Assembly (NCBI GenBank): GCA_964016885.1
Contig: OZ024744.1
Coordinates: 30,082,449 to 30,146,448, forward strand
DNA length: 64,000 nucleotides
Reading direction: 5' to 3'
Origin: Eledone cirrhosa
Lineage: Eukaryota > Mollusca > Cephalopoda > Octopoda > Eledonidae
Shown here in pieces: positions 29,651 through 44,540 of this stretch. The notes beneath the pieces were generated by a model. The model was given only the letters and a program-made list of their open reading frames with translations. It was not told the DNA's origin and searched no databases. Numbering within the stretch: position 1 is the stretch's first letter; each line of letters opens with the position of its first letter. A program made the position numbers and the translations under genes.

Positions 29651-32600
29651 ACAGTCACACCTCCATCTGACTATAGATACACCTAGAACACAAAGTAATC
29701 AATGTATGTCCCTCTATGAAAATAGGACAGTCACACCTACATTTGACTATAGATACACCTAGAACACAAAGTAATCAATGTATGTCCCTCTATGTAAATA
29801 GGACAGTCACACCTACATCTGACCATAGATACACCTAGAACACAAAGTAATCACTGTATGTCCCTCTATGTAAATAGGACAGTCACACCTACATCTGACC
29901 ATAGATACACCTAGAACACAAAGTAATCACTGTATGTCCCTCTATGTAAATAGGACAGTCACACCTACATCTGACAATAGATACACCTAGAACACAAAGT
30001 AATCACTGTATGTCCCTCTATGTAAATAGGACAGTCACACCTACATCTGACCATAGATACACCTAGAACACAAAGTAATCAATTTATGTCCCTCTATGTA
30101 AATAGGACAGTCACACCTACCTCTGACCATAGATACACCTCGAACACAAAGTAATCACTGTATGTCCCTCTATGTAAATAAGACAGTCACACCTAGATCT
30201 GACCATAGATACACATATAACACAAAGTAATCGCTGTATGTCCCTCTATGTAAATAAGACAGTCACACCTACATCTGACTATAGATACACCTAGAACACA
30301 AAGTAATCATTTTATGTCCCTCTACGTAAATAGTACAGTCACACCTACATCTGACCATAGATCCACCTAGAACACAAAGTAATCACGGTATGTCCCTCTA
30401 TGTAAATAGGACAGTCACACCTACATCTGACAATAGATACACCTAGAACACAAAGTAATCACTGTATGTCCCTCTATGAAAATAGGACAGTCACACCTAC
30501 ATCTGACTATAGATACACCTAGAACACAAAGTAATCATTTTATGTCCCTCTACGTAAATAGGACAGTCACACCTACATCTGACTTTAGATACACCTAGAA
30601 CACAAAGTAATCCATGTATGTCCCTCTATGAACATAGGACAGTCACACCTACATCTGACAATAGATACACCTAGAACACAAAGTAATCACTGTATGTCCC
30701 TCTATGAAAATAGGACAGTCACACCTACATCTGACTATAGATACACCTAGAACACAAAGTAATCATTTTATGTCCCTCTACGTAAATAGGACAGTCACAC
30801 CTACATCTGACTTTAGATACACCTAGAACACAAAGTAATCAATGTATGTCCGTCTATGTAAATAGGACAGTCACACCTACATCTGACCATAGATACACCT
30901 AGAACACAAAGTAATCACTGTATGTCCCTCTATGTAAATAGGACAGTCACACCTACATCTGACTATAGATACACCTAGAACACAAAGTAATCATTTTATG
31001 TCCCTCTACGTAAATAGGACAGTCACACCTACATCTGACTATAGATACACCTAGAACACAAAGTAATCAATGTATGTCCCTCTATGTAAATAGGACAGTC
31101 ACACCTACATCTGACCATAGATACACCTAGAACACAAAGTAATCACTGTATGTCCCTCTATGTAAATAGGACAGTCACACCTACATCTGACCATAGATAC
31201 ACCTAGAACACAAAGTAATCATTTTATATCCCTCTACGTAAATAGGACAGTCACACGTACATCTGACTATAGATACACCTAGAACACAAAGTAATCAATG
31301 TATGTCCCTCTATGTAATTAGGACAGTCACACCTACATCTGACCATAGATACACCTAGAACACAAAGTAATCACTGTACGTCCCTCTATGTAAATAGGAC
31401 AGTCACACCTACATCTGACCATAGATCCACCTAGAACACAAAGTAATCACGGTATGTCCCTCTATGTAAATAGGACAGTCACACCTACATCTGACAATAG
31501 ATACACCTAGAACACAAAGTAATCACTGTATGTCCCTCTATGAAAATAGGACAGTCACACCTACATCTGACTATAGATACACCTAGAACACAAAGTAATC
31601 ATTTTATGTCCCTCTACGTAAATAGGACAGTCACACCTACATCTGACTATAGATACACCTAGAACACAAAGTAATCAATGTATGTCCGTCTATGTAAATA
31701 GGACAGTCACACCTACATCTGACCATAGATACACCTAGAACACAAAGTAATCACTGTATGTCCCTCTATGTAAATAGGACAGTCACACCTACATCTGACT
31801 ATAGATACACCTAGAACACAAAGTAATCATTTTATGTCCCTCTACGTAAATAGGACAGTCACACCTACATCTGACTATAGATACACCTAGAACACAAAGT
31901 AATCAATGTATGTCCCTCTATGTAAATAGGACAGTCACACCTACATCTGACCATAGATACACCTAGAACACAAAGTAATCACTGTATGTCCCTCTATGTA
32001 AATAGGACAGTCACACCTACATCTGACCATAGATACACCTAGAACACAAAGTAATCACTGTATGTCCCTCTATGTAAATAGGATAGTCACACCTACATCT
32101 GACAATAGATACACCTAGAACACAAAGTAATCACTGTATGTCCCTATATGAAAATAGGACAGTCACACCTACATCTGACTATAGATACACCTAGAACACA
32201 AAGTAATCATTTTATGTCCCTCTACGTAAATAGGAGAGTCACACCTACATCTGACTATAGATACACCTAGAACACAAAGTAATCAATGTATGTCCCTCTA
32301 TGTAAATAGGACAGTCACACCTACATCTGACCATAGATACACCTAGAACACAAAGTAATCACTGTATGTCCCTCTATGTAAATAGGACAGTCACACCTAC
32401 ATCTGATCATAGATACACCTAGAACACAAAGTAATCACTGTATGTCCCTCTATGTAAATAGGACAGTCACACCTACATCTGACAATAGATACACCTAGAA
32501 CACAAAGTAATCACTGTATGTCCCTCTATGTAAATAGGACAGTCACACCTACATCTGACCATAGATGCACCTAGAACACAAAGTAATCAATTTATGTCCC

Positions 32601-35600
32601 TCTATGTAAATAGGACAGTCACACCTACCTCTGACCATAGATACACCTCGAACACAAAGTAATCACTGTATGTACCTCTATGTAAATAGTACAGTCACAC
32701 CGACATCTGACTATAGATACACCTAGAGCACAAAGTAATCACTGTATGTCACTCTATGTAAATAGTACAGTCACACCTACATCTGACTATAGATACACCT
32801 AGAACACAAAGTAATCACTGTATGTCCCTCTATGTAAATAGGACAGTCACACCTACATCTGACTATAGATACACCTAGAACACAAAGTAATCATTTTATG
32901 TCCCTCTACGTAAATAGGACAGTCACACCTACATCTGACTATAGATACACCTAGAACACAAAGTAATCAATGTATGTCCCTCTATGTAAATAGGACAGTC
33001 ACACCTACATCTGACCATAGATACACCTAGAACACAAAGTAATCACTGTATGTCCCTCTATGTAAATAGGACAGTCACACCTACATCTGACCATAGATAC
33101 ACCTAGAACACAAAGTAATCACTGTATGTCCCTCTATGTAAATAGGATAGTCGCACCTACATCTGACAATAGATACACCTAGAACACAAAGTAATCACTG
33201 TATGTCCCTCTATGAAAATAGGACAGTCACACCTACATCTGACTATAGATACACCTAGAACACAAAGTAATCATTTTATGTCCCTCTACGTAAATAGGAC
33301 AGTCACACCTACATCTGACTATAGATACACCTAGAACACAAAGTAATCAATGTATGTCCCTCTATGTAAATAGGACAGTCACACCTACATCTGACCATAG
33401 ATACACCTAGAACACAAAGTAATCACTCTATGTCCCTCTATGTAAATAGGACAGTCACACCTACATCTGATCATAGATACACCTAGAACACAAAGTAATC
33501 ACTGTATGTCCCTCTATGTAAATAGGACAGTCACACCTACATCTGACAATAGATACACCTAGAACACAAAGTAATCACTGTATGTCCCTCTATGTAAATA
33601 GGACAGTCACACCTACATCTGACCATAAATGCACCTAGAACACAAAGTAATCAATTTATGTCCCTCTATGTAAATAGGACAGTCACACCTACCTCTGACC
33701 ATAGATACACCTCGAACACAAAGTAATCACTGTATGTCCCTCTATGTAAATAGTACAGTCACACCGACATCTGACTATAGATACACCTAGAGCACAAAGT
33801 AATCACTGTATGTCACTCTATGTAAATAGTACAGTCACACCTACATCTGACTATAGATACACCTAGAACACAAAGTAATCACTGTATGTCCCTCTATGTA
33901 AATAGTACAGTCACACCTACATCTGACTATAGATACACCTAGAACACAAAGTAATCACTGTATGTCCCTCTATGTAAATAGGACAGTCACACCTACATCT
34001 GACTATAGATACACCTAGAACACAAAGTAATCACTGTGTCCCTCTATGTAAATAGGACAGTCACACATACATCTGACTATAGATACACGTAGAATACAAA
34101 GTAATCATTCTATCTCCCTCTATGTAAATAGCACAGTCACACTTACATCTGACCACAGATAGACCTAGAACACAAAGTAATCACTGTATGTCCCTCTATG
34201 TAAATAGAACAGTCACACCTACATCTGACTATAGATACACCTAGAACACAAAGGAATCACTGTATGTCACTCTATGTAAATAGGACAGTCACACCTACAT
34301 CTGAACATATATACACCTAGAACACAAAGTAATCACTGTATGTCCCTAAGTGTAAATAGGACAGTCACACCTACATCTGACTATAGATACACATAGAACA
34401 CAAAGCAATCACTGTATTTCCCTCTATGTAAAAAGGACAGTCACATCTACATCTGACTATACATACACCTAGAACACAAAGTAATCACTGTATGTCCCTC
34501 TATGTAAATAGGACAATCACACCTACATCTGACTATAGATACACATAGAACACAAAGCAATCACTGTATTTCCCTCTATGTAAAAAGGACAGTCACATCT
34601 ACATCTGACTATAGATACACCTAGAACACAAAGTAATCACTGTATGTCCCTCTATGTAAATAGGACAGTCACATCTACATCTGACTATAGATACACCTAG
34701 AACACGAAGCAATCACTGTATGTCCCTCTAGGTAAATAGGACAGTCTCACCTACATCTGACTATTAGATACACGTAGAACACAAAGTAATCAATGTATGT
34801 CCCTCTATGTAAATAGGACAGTCACACCTACATCTGACTATAGATACACGTAGAATACAAAGTAATCACTCTATGTCCCTGTATGTAAATAGGACAGTCA
34901 CACTTACATCTGACCATAGATACACCAAGAACACAAAGTAATCATTGTATGTCCCTGTATGTAAATGGAACAGTCACACCAACATCTGACTATAGATACA
35001 CCTAGAACACAAAGTAATCACTGTATGTCCCTCTATGTAAATAGGACAGTCACACCTACATCTGACTATAGATACACCTAGAACACAAAGTAATCACTGT
35101 ATGTCCCTCTATGTAAATAGGACAGTCACACCTACATCTGAATATATATACACCTAGAACACAAAGCAATCACTGTATGTCCCTAAGTTTAAATAGGACA
35201 GTCACACCTACATCTGACTATAGATACACATAGAACACAAAGTAATCACTGTATTTCCCTCCATGTAAATAGGACAGACACATCTACATCTGACCATAGA
35301 TACACCTAGAACACGAAGTAATCCCTGTATGTCCCTCTAGGTAAATAGGACAGTCTCACCTACATCTGACTATTAGATACACCTAGAACACAAAGTAATC
35401 AATGTATGTTCCTCTATGTAAATAGGACAGTTACACCTACATCTGACCATAGATACCCCTAGAACACAAAGTAATCATTGTATGTTCCTCTATGTAAATA
35501 GAACAGTCACACCTATATCTGACTATAGATACACCTAGAACACAAAGTAATCACTGTATGTCACTCTATGTAAATAGGACAGTCACACCTACATCTGACT

Positions 35601-38600
35601 ATAGATACACATAGAACACAAAGTAATCACTGTATTTCCCACTATGTAAATAGGACAGTCACATCTACATCTGACCATAGATACACCTAGAACACGAAGT
35701 AATCACTGTATGTCCCTCTATGTAAATAGGACAGTCACACCTACATCTGATCATAGATACACCTAGAACACAAAGTAATCACTGTATGTCCCTCTATGTA
35801 AATAGTACAGTCACACCTACATCTGACTATAGATACACCTAGAGCACAAAGTAATCACTGTATGTCCCTCTATGTAAATAGTACAGTCACACCTACATCT
35901 GACTATAGATACACCTAGAACACAAAGTAATCACTGTATGTCCCTCTATGTAAATAGGACAGCCACACCTACATCTGACTATAGATACACCTAGAACACA
36001 AAGTAATCACTGTGTGTCCCTCTATGTAAATAGGACAGTCACACATACATCTGACTATAGATACACGTAGAATACAAAGTAATCACTCTATCTCCCTCTA
36101 TGTAAATAGGACAGTCACACCTACATCTGACCATAGATAGACCTAGAACACAAAGTAATCACTGTATGTCCCTCTATGTAAATAGAACAGTCACACCTAC
36201 ATCTGACTATAGATACACCTAGAACACAAAGTAATCACTGTATGTCACTCTATGTAAATAGGACAGTCACACCTACATCTGAACATATATACACATAGAT
36301 CACAAAGCAATCACTGTATGTCCCTCTATGTAAATAGGACAGTCACACCTACATCTGACTATAGATACACCTAGAACACGAAGTAATCACTGTATGTCCC
36401 TCTAGGTAAATAGGACAGTCTCACCTACATCTGACTATTAGATACACGTAGAACACAAAGTAATCAATGTATGTCCCTCTATGTAAATAGGACAGTCACA
36501 CCTACATCTGACTATAGATACACCTAGAACACAAAGTAATCAGTCTATCTCCCTCTATGTAAATAGGACAGTCACACCTACATCTGACCATAGATAGACC
36601 TAGAACACAAAGTAATCACTGTATGTCCCTCTATGTAAATAGAACAGTCACACCTACATCTGACTATAGATACACCTAGAACACAAAGTAATCACTGTAT
36701 GTCACTCTATGTAAATAGGACAGTCACACCTACATCTGACTATAGATACACGTAGAATACAAAGTAATCACTCTATGTCCCTGTATGTAAATAGGACAGT
36801 CACACTTACATCTGACCATAGATACACCAAGAACACAAAGTAATCACTGTATGTCCCTGTATGTAAATGGAACAGTCACACCTACATCTGACTATAGATA
36901 CACCTAGAACACAAAGTAATCACTGTATGTCCCTCTATGTAAATAGGACAGTCACACCTACATCTGACTATAGATACACCTAGAACACAAAATAATCACT
37001 GTATGTCCCTAAGTTTCAATAGGACAGTCACACCTACATCTGACTATATATACACATAGAACACAAAGTAATCACTGTATTTCCCTCCATGTAAATAGGA
37101 CAGTCACATCTACATCTGACCATAGATACACCTAGAACACGAAGTAATCACTGTATGTCCCTCTAGGTAAATAGGACAGTCTCACCTACATCTGACTATT
37201 AGATACACCTAGAACACAAAGTAATCAATGTATATCCCTCTATGTAAATAGGACAGTCACACCTACATCTGACTATAGATACACCTAGAACACAAAGTAA
37301 TCACTGTATGTTCCTCTATGTAAATAGGACAGTTACACCTACATCTGACCATAGATACCCCTAGAACACAAAGTAATCATTGTATGTTCCTCTATGTAAA
37401 TAGAACAGTCACACCTACATCTGACTATAGATACACCTAGAACACAAAGTAATCACTGTATGTCCCTCTATGTAAATAGTACAGTCACACCTACATCTGA
37501 CTATAGATACACCTAGAGCACAAAGTAATCACTGTATGTCCCTCTATGTAAATAGTACAGTCACACCTACATCTGACAATAGATACACCTAGAACACAAA
37601 GTAATCACTGTATGTCCCTCTATGTAAATAGGACAGCCACACCTACATCTGACTATAGATACACCTAGAACACAAAGTAATCACTGTGTGTCCCTTAATG
37701 TAAATAGGACAGTCACACATACATCTGACTATAGATACACGTAGAATACAAAGTAATCACTCTATCTCCCTCTATGTAAATAGGACAGTCACACCTACAT
37801 CTGACCATAGATAGACCTAGAACACAAAGTAATCACTGTATGTCCCTCTATGTAAATAGAACAGTCACACCTACATCTGACTATAGATACACCTAGAACA
37901 CAAAGTAATCACTGTATGTCACTCTATGTAAATAGGACAGTCACACCTACATCTGAACATATATACAAATAGAACACAAAGCAATCACTGTATTTCCCTC
38001 TATGTAAATAGGACAGTCACATCTACATCTGACTATAGATACACCTAGAACACAAAGTAATCACTGTATGTCCCTCTATGTAAATAGGACAGTCACACCT
38101 ACATCTGACTATAGATACACCTAGAACACGAAGTAATCACTGTATGTCCCTCTAGGTAAATAGGACAGTCTCACCTACATCTGACTATTAGATACACGTA
38201 GAACACAAAGTAATCAATGCATGTCCCTCTATGTAAATAGGACAGTCACACCTACATCTGACTATAGATACACCTAGAACACAAAGTAATCACTGTATGT
38301 TCCTCTATGTAAATAGGAAAGTCACACCTACATCTGACTATAGATACACCTTGAACACAAAGTAATCAATGTATGTTCCTCTATGTAAATAGGACAGTCA
38401 CACCTACATCTGACTATAGATACACGTAGAATACAAAGTAATCACTCTATGTCCCTGTATGTAAATAGGACAGTCACACTTACATCTGACCATAGATACA
38501 CCAAGAACACAAAGTAATCACTGTATGTCCCTGTATGTAAATGGAACAGTCACACCAACATCTGACTATAGATACACCTAGAACACAAAGTAATCACTGT

Positions 38601-40059
38601 ATGTCCCTCTATGTAAATAGGACAGTCACACCTACATCTGACTATAGATACACCTAGAACACAAAGTAATCACTGTATGTCCCTCTATGTAAATAGGACA
38701 GTCACACCTACATCTGAATATATATACACCTAGAACACAAAATAATCACTGTATGTCCCTAAGTTTCAATAGGACAGTCACACCTACATCTGACTATAGA
38801 TACACATAGAACACAAAGTTATCACTGTATTTCCCTCCATGTAAATAGGACAGTCACATCTACATCTGATCATAGATACACCTAGAACACGAAGTAATCA
38901 CTGTATGTCCCTCTAGGTAAATAGGACAGTCTCACCTACATCTGACTATTAGATACACCTAGAACACAAAGTAATCAATGTATATCCCTCTATGTAAATA
39001 GGACAGTCACACCTACATCTGACTATAGATACACCTAGAGCACAAAGTAATCACTGTATGTCCCTCTATGTAAATAGGACAGTCACACCTACATCTGACT
39101 ATAGATACACCTAGAACACAAAGTAATCACTGTATGTCCCTCTATGTAAATAGGACAGTCACACCTACATCTGACTATAGATACACCTAGAACACAAAGT
39201 AATCACCGTGTGTCCCTCTATGTAAATATTACAGTCACACCTACATCTGACTATAGATACACCTAGAACACAAAGTAATCACTGTATTTCCCTCCATGTA
39301 AATAGGACAGTCACATCTACATCTGACCATAGATACACCTAGAACACGAAGTAATCACTGTATGTCCCTCTAGGTAAATAGGACAGTCTCACCTACATCT
39401 GACTATTAGATACACCTAGAACACAAAGTAATCACTATATGTCCCTCTATGTAAATAGGACAGTCACACCTATATCTGACCATGGATACACCTAGCACAC
39501 AAAGTAATCACTGTATCTCCCTCTATGTAAATAGTACAGTCACACCTACATCTGACTATAGATACACCTAGAACACAAAGTAATCACTGTATGTCCCTCT
39601 ATGTAAATAGTACAGTCACACCTACATCTGACTATAGATACACCTAGAACACAAAGTAATCACTGTATGTCCCTCTATGTAAATAGGACAGTCACACCTA
39701 CATCTGACTATAGATACACCTAGAACACAAAGTAATCACTGTGTGTCCCTCTATGTAAATAGGACAGTCACACCTACATCTGACCATAGATACACCTAGA
39801 ACACAAAGTAATCACTGTATGTCCCTATATGTAAATAGGACAGTTACACCCACATCTGACCATATATACACCTAGAACATAAAGTACTCACTGTATGTCC
39901 CTCTATGTAAATATGACAGTCACACCTACATCTGACCATAGATACACATAGAACACAAAGTAATCAATGTATGTCCCTCTATGTAAATAGGAGAGTCACA
40001 CCTACATCTGACTATAGATACACCTAGAACACAAAGTAATCACTGTATGTCCCTCTTTG

Positions 40060-43000
40060 TAAATAGTACAGTCACACCTACATCTGACCATAGATACACC
40101 TAGAACACAAAGTAATCACTGTATGTCCCTAAGTGTAAATAGGACAGTCACACCTACATCTGACCATAGATACACCTAGAACACAAAGTAATCACTGTAT
40201 GTCCCTCTATGTAAATAGGACAGTCACACCTATATCTGACCATGGATACACCTAGAACACAAAGTAATCACTGTATCTCCCTCTATGTAACTAGTACAGT
40301 CACACCTACATCTGACTATAGATACACCTAGAACACAAACTAATCACTGTATGTCCCTCTATGTAAATAGTACAGTCACACCTACATCTGACTATAGATA
40401 CACCTAGAACACAAAGTAATCACTGTATGTCCCTCTATGTAAATAGTACAGTCACACCTTCATCTGACTATAGATACACCTAGAACACAAAGTAATCACT
40501 GTACGTCCCTCTGTGTAAATAGGACAGTCACACCTACATCTGACCATAGATACACCTAGAACACAAAGTAATCAATGTATGTCCCTCTATGTAAATAGGA
40601 CAGTCACACCTACATCTGACTATAGATACACGTAGAACACAAAGTAATCAATGTATGTCCCTCTATGTAAATAGGACAGTCACACCTACATCTGACTATA
40701 GATACACCTAGAACACAATGTAATCACTGTGTGTCCCTCTATGTAAATAGCACAGTCACACCTACATCTGACCATAGATACACCTAGAACACAAAGTACT
40801 CACTGTATGTCCCTCTATGTAAATATAACAGTCACACCTACATCTGACCATAGATACACATAGAACACAAAGTACTCAATGTATGTCCCTCTATGTAAAT
40901 AGGACAGTCACACCTACATCTGACCATAGATACACCTAGAACACAAAGTAATCATTGTATGTCCCTAAGTGTAAATAGGACAGTCACACCTACATCTGAC
41001 CATAGATACACCTAGAACACAAAGTAATCAGTGTATGTCCCTCTATGTAAATAGTACAGTCACACCTACATCTGACTATAGATACACCTAGAACACAAAG
41101 TAATCACTGTATGTCCCTCTATGTAAATAGTACAGTCACACCTACATCTGACTATAGATACACCTAGAACACAAAGTAATCACTGTTTGTCTCTCTATGT
41201 AAATAGTACAGTCACACCTACATCTGACTATAGATACACCTAGAACACAAAGTAATCACTGTACGTCCCTGTATGTAAATAGGACAGTCACACCTACATC
41301 TGACCATAGATACACCTAGAACAGAAAGTAATCAATGTATGTCCCTCTATGTAAATAGTACAATCACACCTACATCTGACTATAGATACACCTAGAGCAC
41401 AAAGTAATCACTGTATGTCCCTCTATGTAAATAGTACAGTCACAACTACATCTGACTATAGATACACCTAGAACACAAAGTAATCACTGTATGTCCCTAT
41501 ATGTAAATAGGACAGTTACACCCACATCTGACCATATATACACCTAGAACATAAAGTACTCACTGTATGTCCCTCTATGTAAATATGACAGTCACACCTA
41601 CATCTGACCATAGATACACATAGAACACAAAGTAATCAATGTATGTCCCTCTATGTAAATAGGACAGTCACACCTACATCTGACCATAGATACACCTAGA
41701 ACACAAAGTAATCACTGTATGTCCCTAAGTGTAAATAGGACAGTCACACCTACATCTGACCATAGATACACCTAGAACACAAAGTAATCACTGTATGTCC
41801 CTCTATGTAAATAGGACAGTCACACCTATATCTGACCATGGATACACCTAGAACACAAAGTAATCACTGTATCTCCCTCTATGTAAATAGTACAGTCACA
41901 CCTACATCTGACTATAGATACACCTAGAACACAAAGTAATCACTGTATGTCCCTCTATGTAAATAGTACAGTCACACCTACATCTGACTATAGATACACC
42001 TAGAACACAAAGTAATCACTGTATGTCCCTCTATGTAAATAGTACAGTCACACCTTCATCTGACTATAGATACACCTAGAACACAAAGTAATCACTGTAC
42101 GTCCCTCTATGTAAATAGGACAGTCACACCTACATCTGACCATAGATACACCTAGAACACAAAGTAATCAATGTATGTCCCTCTATGTAAATAGGACAGT
42201 CACACCTACATCTGACTATAGATACACATAGAACACAAAGTAATCAATGTATGTCCCTCTATGTAAATAGGACAGTTACACCCACATCTGACTATAGATA
42301 CACCTAGAACACAAAGTAATCACTGTACGTCCCTCTGTGTAAATAGGACAGTCACACCTACATCTGACCATAGATACACCTAGAACACAAAGTAATCACT
42401 GTATGTCCCTAAGTGTAAATAGGACAGTCACACCTACATCTGACCATAGATACACCTAGAACACAAAGTAATCACTGTATGTCCCTCTATGTAAATAGGA
42501 CAGTCACACCTATATCTGACCATGGATACACCTAGAACACAAAGTAATCACTGTATCTCCCTCTATGTAACTAGTACAGTCACACCTACATCTGACTATA
42601 GATACACCTAGAACACAAACTAATCACTGTATGTCCCTCTATGTAAATAGTACAGTCACACCTACATCTGACTATAGATACACCTAGAACACAAAGTAAT
42701 CACTGTATGTCCCTCTATGTAAATAGTACAGTCACACCTTCATCTGACTATAGATACACCTAGAACACAAAGTAATCACTGTACGTCCCTCTGTGTAAAT
42801 AGGACAGTCACACCTACATCTGACCATAGATACACCTAGAACACAAAGTAATCAATGTATGTCCCTCTATGTAAATAGGACAGTCACACCTACATCTGAC
42901 TATAGATACACGTAGAACACAAAGTAATCAATGTATGTCCCTCTATGTAAATAGGACAGTCACACCTACATCTGACTATAGATACACCTAGAACACAATG

Positions 43001-44540
43001 TAATCACTGTGTGTCCCTCTATGTAAATAGCACAGTCACACCTACATCTGACCATAGATACACCTAGAACACAAAGTACTCACTGTATGTCCCTCTATGT
43101 AAATATAACAGTCACACCTACATCTGACCATAGATACACATAGAACACAAAGTACTCAATGTATGTCCCTCTATGTAAATAGGACAGTCACACCTACATC
43201 TGACCATAGATACACCTAGAACACAAAGTAATCACTGTATGTCCCTAAGTGTAAATAGGACAGTCACACCTACATCTGACCATAGATACACCTAGAACAC
43301 AAAGTAATCAGTGTATGTCCCTCTATGTAAATAGTACAGTCACACCTACATCTGACTATAGATACACCTAGAACACAAAGTAATCACTGTATGTCCCTCT
43401 ATGTAAATAGTACAGTCACACCTACATCTGACTATAGATACACCTAGAACACAAAGTAATCACTGTTTGTCTCTCTATGTAAATAGTACAGTCACACCTA
43501 CATCTGACTATAGATACACCTAGAACACAAAGTAATCACTGTACGTCCCTGTATGTAAATAGGACAGTCACACCTACATCTGACCATAGATACACCTAGA
43601 ACAGAAAGTAATCAATGTATGTCCCTCTATGTAAATAGTACAATCACACCTACATCTGACTATAGATACACCTAGAGCACAAAGTAATCACTGTATGTCC
43701 CTCTATGTAAATAGTACAGTCACAACTACATCTGACTATAGATACACCTAGAACACAAAGTAATCACTGTATGTCCCTATATGTAAATAGGACAGTTACA
43801 CCCACATCTGACCATATATACACCTAGAACATAAAGTACTCACTGTATGTCCCTCTATGTAAATATGACAGTCACACCTACATCTGACCATAGATACACA
43901 TAGAACACAAAGTAATCAATGTATGTCCCTCTATGTAAATAGGACAGTCACACCTACATCTGACCATAGATACACCTAGAACACAAAGTAATCACTGTAT
44001 GTCCCTAAGTGTAAATAGGACAGTCACACCTACATCTGACCATAGATACACCTAGAACACAAAGTAATCACTGTATGTCCCTCTATGTAAATAGGACAGT
44101 CACACCTATATCTGACCATGGATACACCTAGAACACAAAGTAATCACTGTATCTCCCTCTATGTAAATAGTACAGTCACACCTACATCTGACTATAGATA
44201 CACCTAGAACACAAAGTAATCACTGTATGTCCCTCTATGTAAATAGTACAGTCACACCTACATCTGACTATAGATACACCTAGAACACAAAGTAATCACT
44301 GTATGTCCCTCTATGTAAATAGTACAGTCACACCTTCATCTGACTATAGATACACCTAGAACACAAAGTAATCACTGTACGTCCCTCTATGTAAATAGGA
44401 CAGTCACACCTACATCTGACCATAGATACACCTAGAACACAAAGTAATCAATGTATGTCCCTCTATGTAAATAGGACAGTCACACCTACATCTGACTATA
44501 GATACACATAGAACACAAAGTAATCAATGTATGTCCCTCT
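40060..44540 (+). repeat. Two tandem copies of a 30-monomer (2280-bp) higher-order unit
   Basis: Sequence from about 40060 to 42260 is repeated at 42340-44540 at 2280 bp = 30 x 76. Shared rare variants include tgtaactagtacag (c of ctag at 40291 and 42571), acacaatgtaatc, aaatagcacag, aactacatctgac and acagaaagtaatc. In the lines I compared I saw a single difference (tcattgtatg versus tcactgtatg, at 40953/43233), so the duplication is recent or recently homogenised. Related partial blocks occur again near 45840 and 48956. Confidence 0.88.

Larger units (their letters stand above)
1..34030 (+). repeat. Satellite subfamily block I (ordered, low-indel monomers)
   Basis: This half of the array is built from a limited set of monomer variants in recurring order. 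A monomer ending attttatgtccctctacg is typically followed by one with aatgtatg, then by one or more with actgtatg. Other markers almost confined to this block are the tatgaaaatagg junction, gatccacc with acggta, tcgaacac after cctacctctg, and cacatataacac with cgctgta. I saw only two length changes before the boundary: a 1-bp loss near 23083 and a 1-bp gain near 28913-28920, so the phase is kept for 34 kb. This suggests homogenisation in multi-monomer blocks. Confidence 0.8.
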
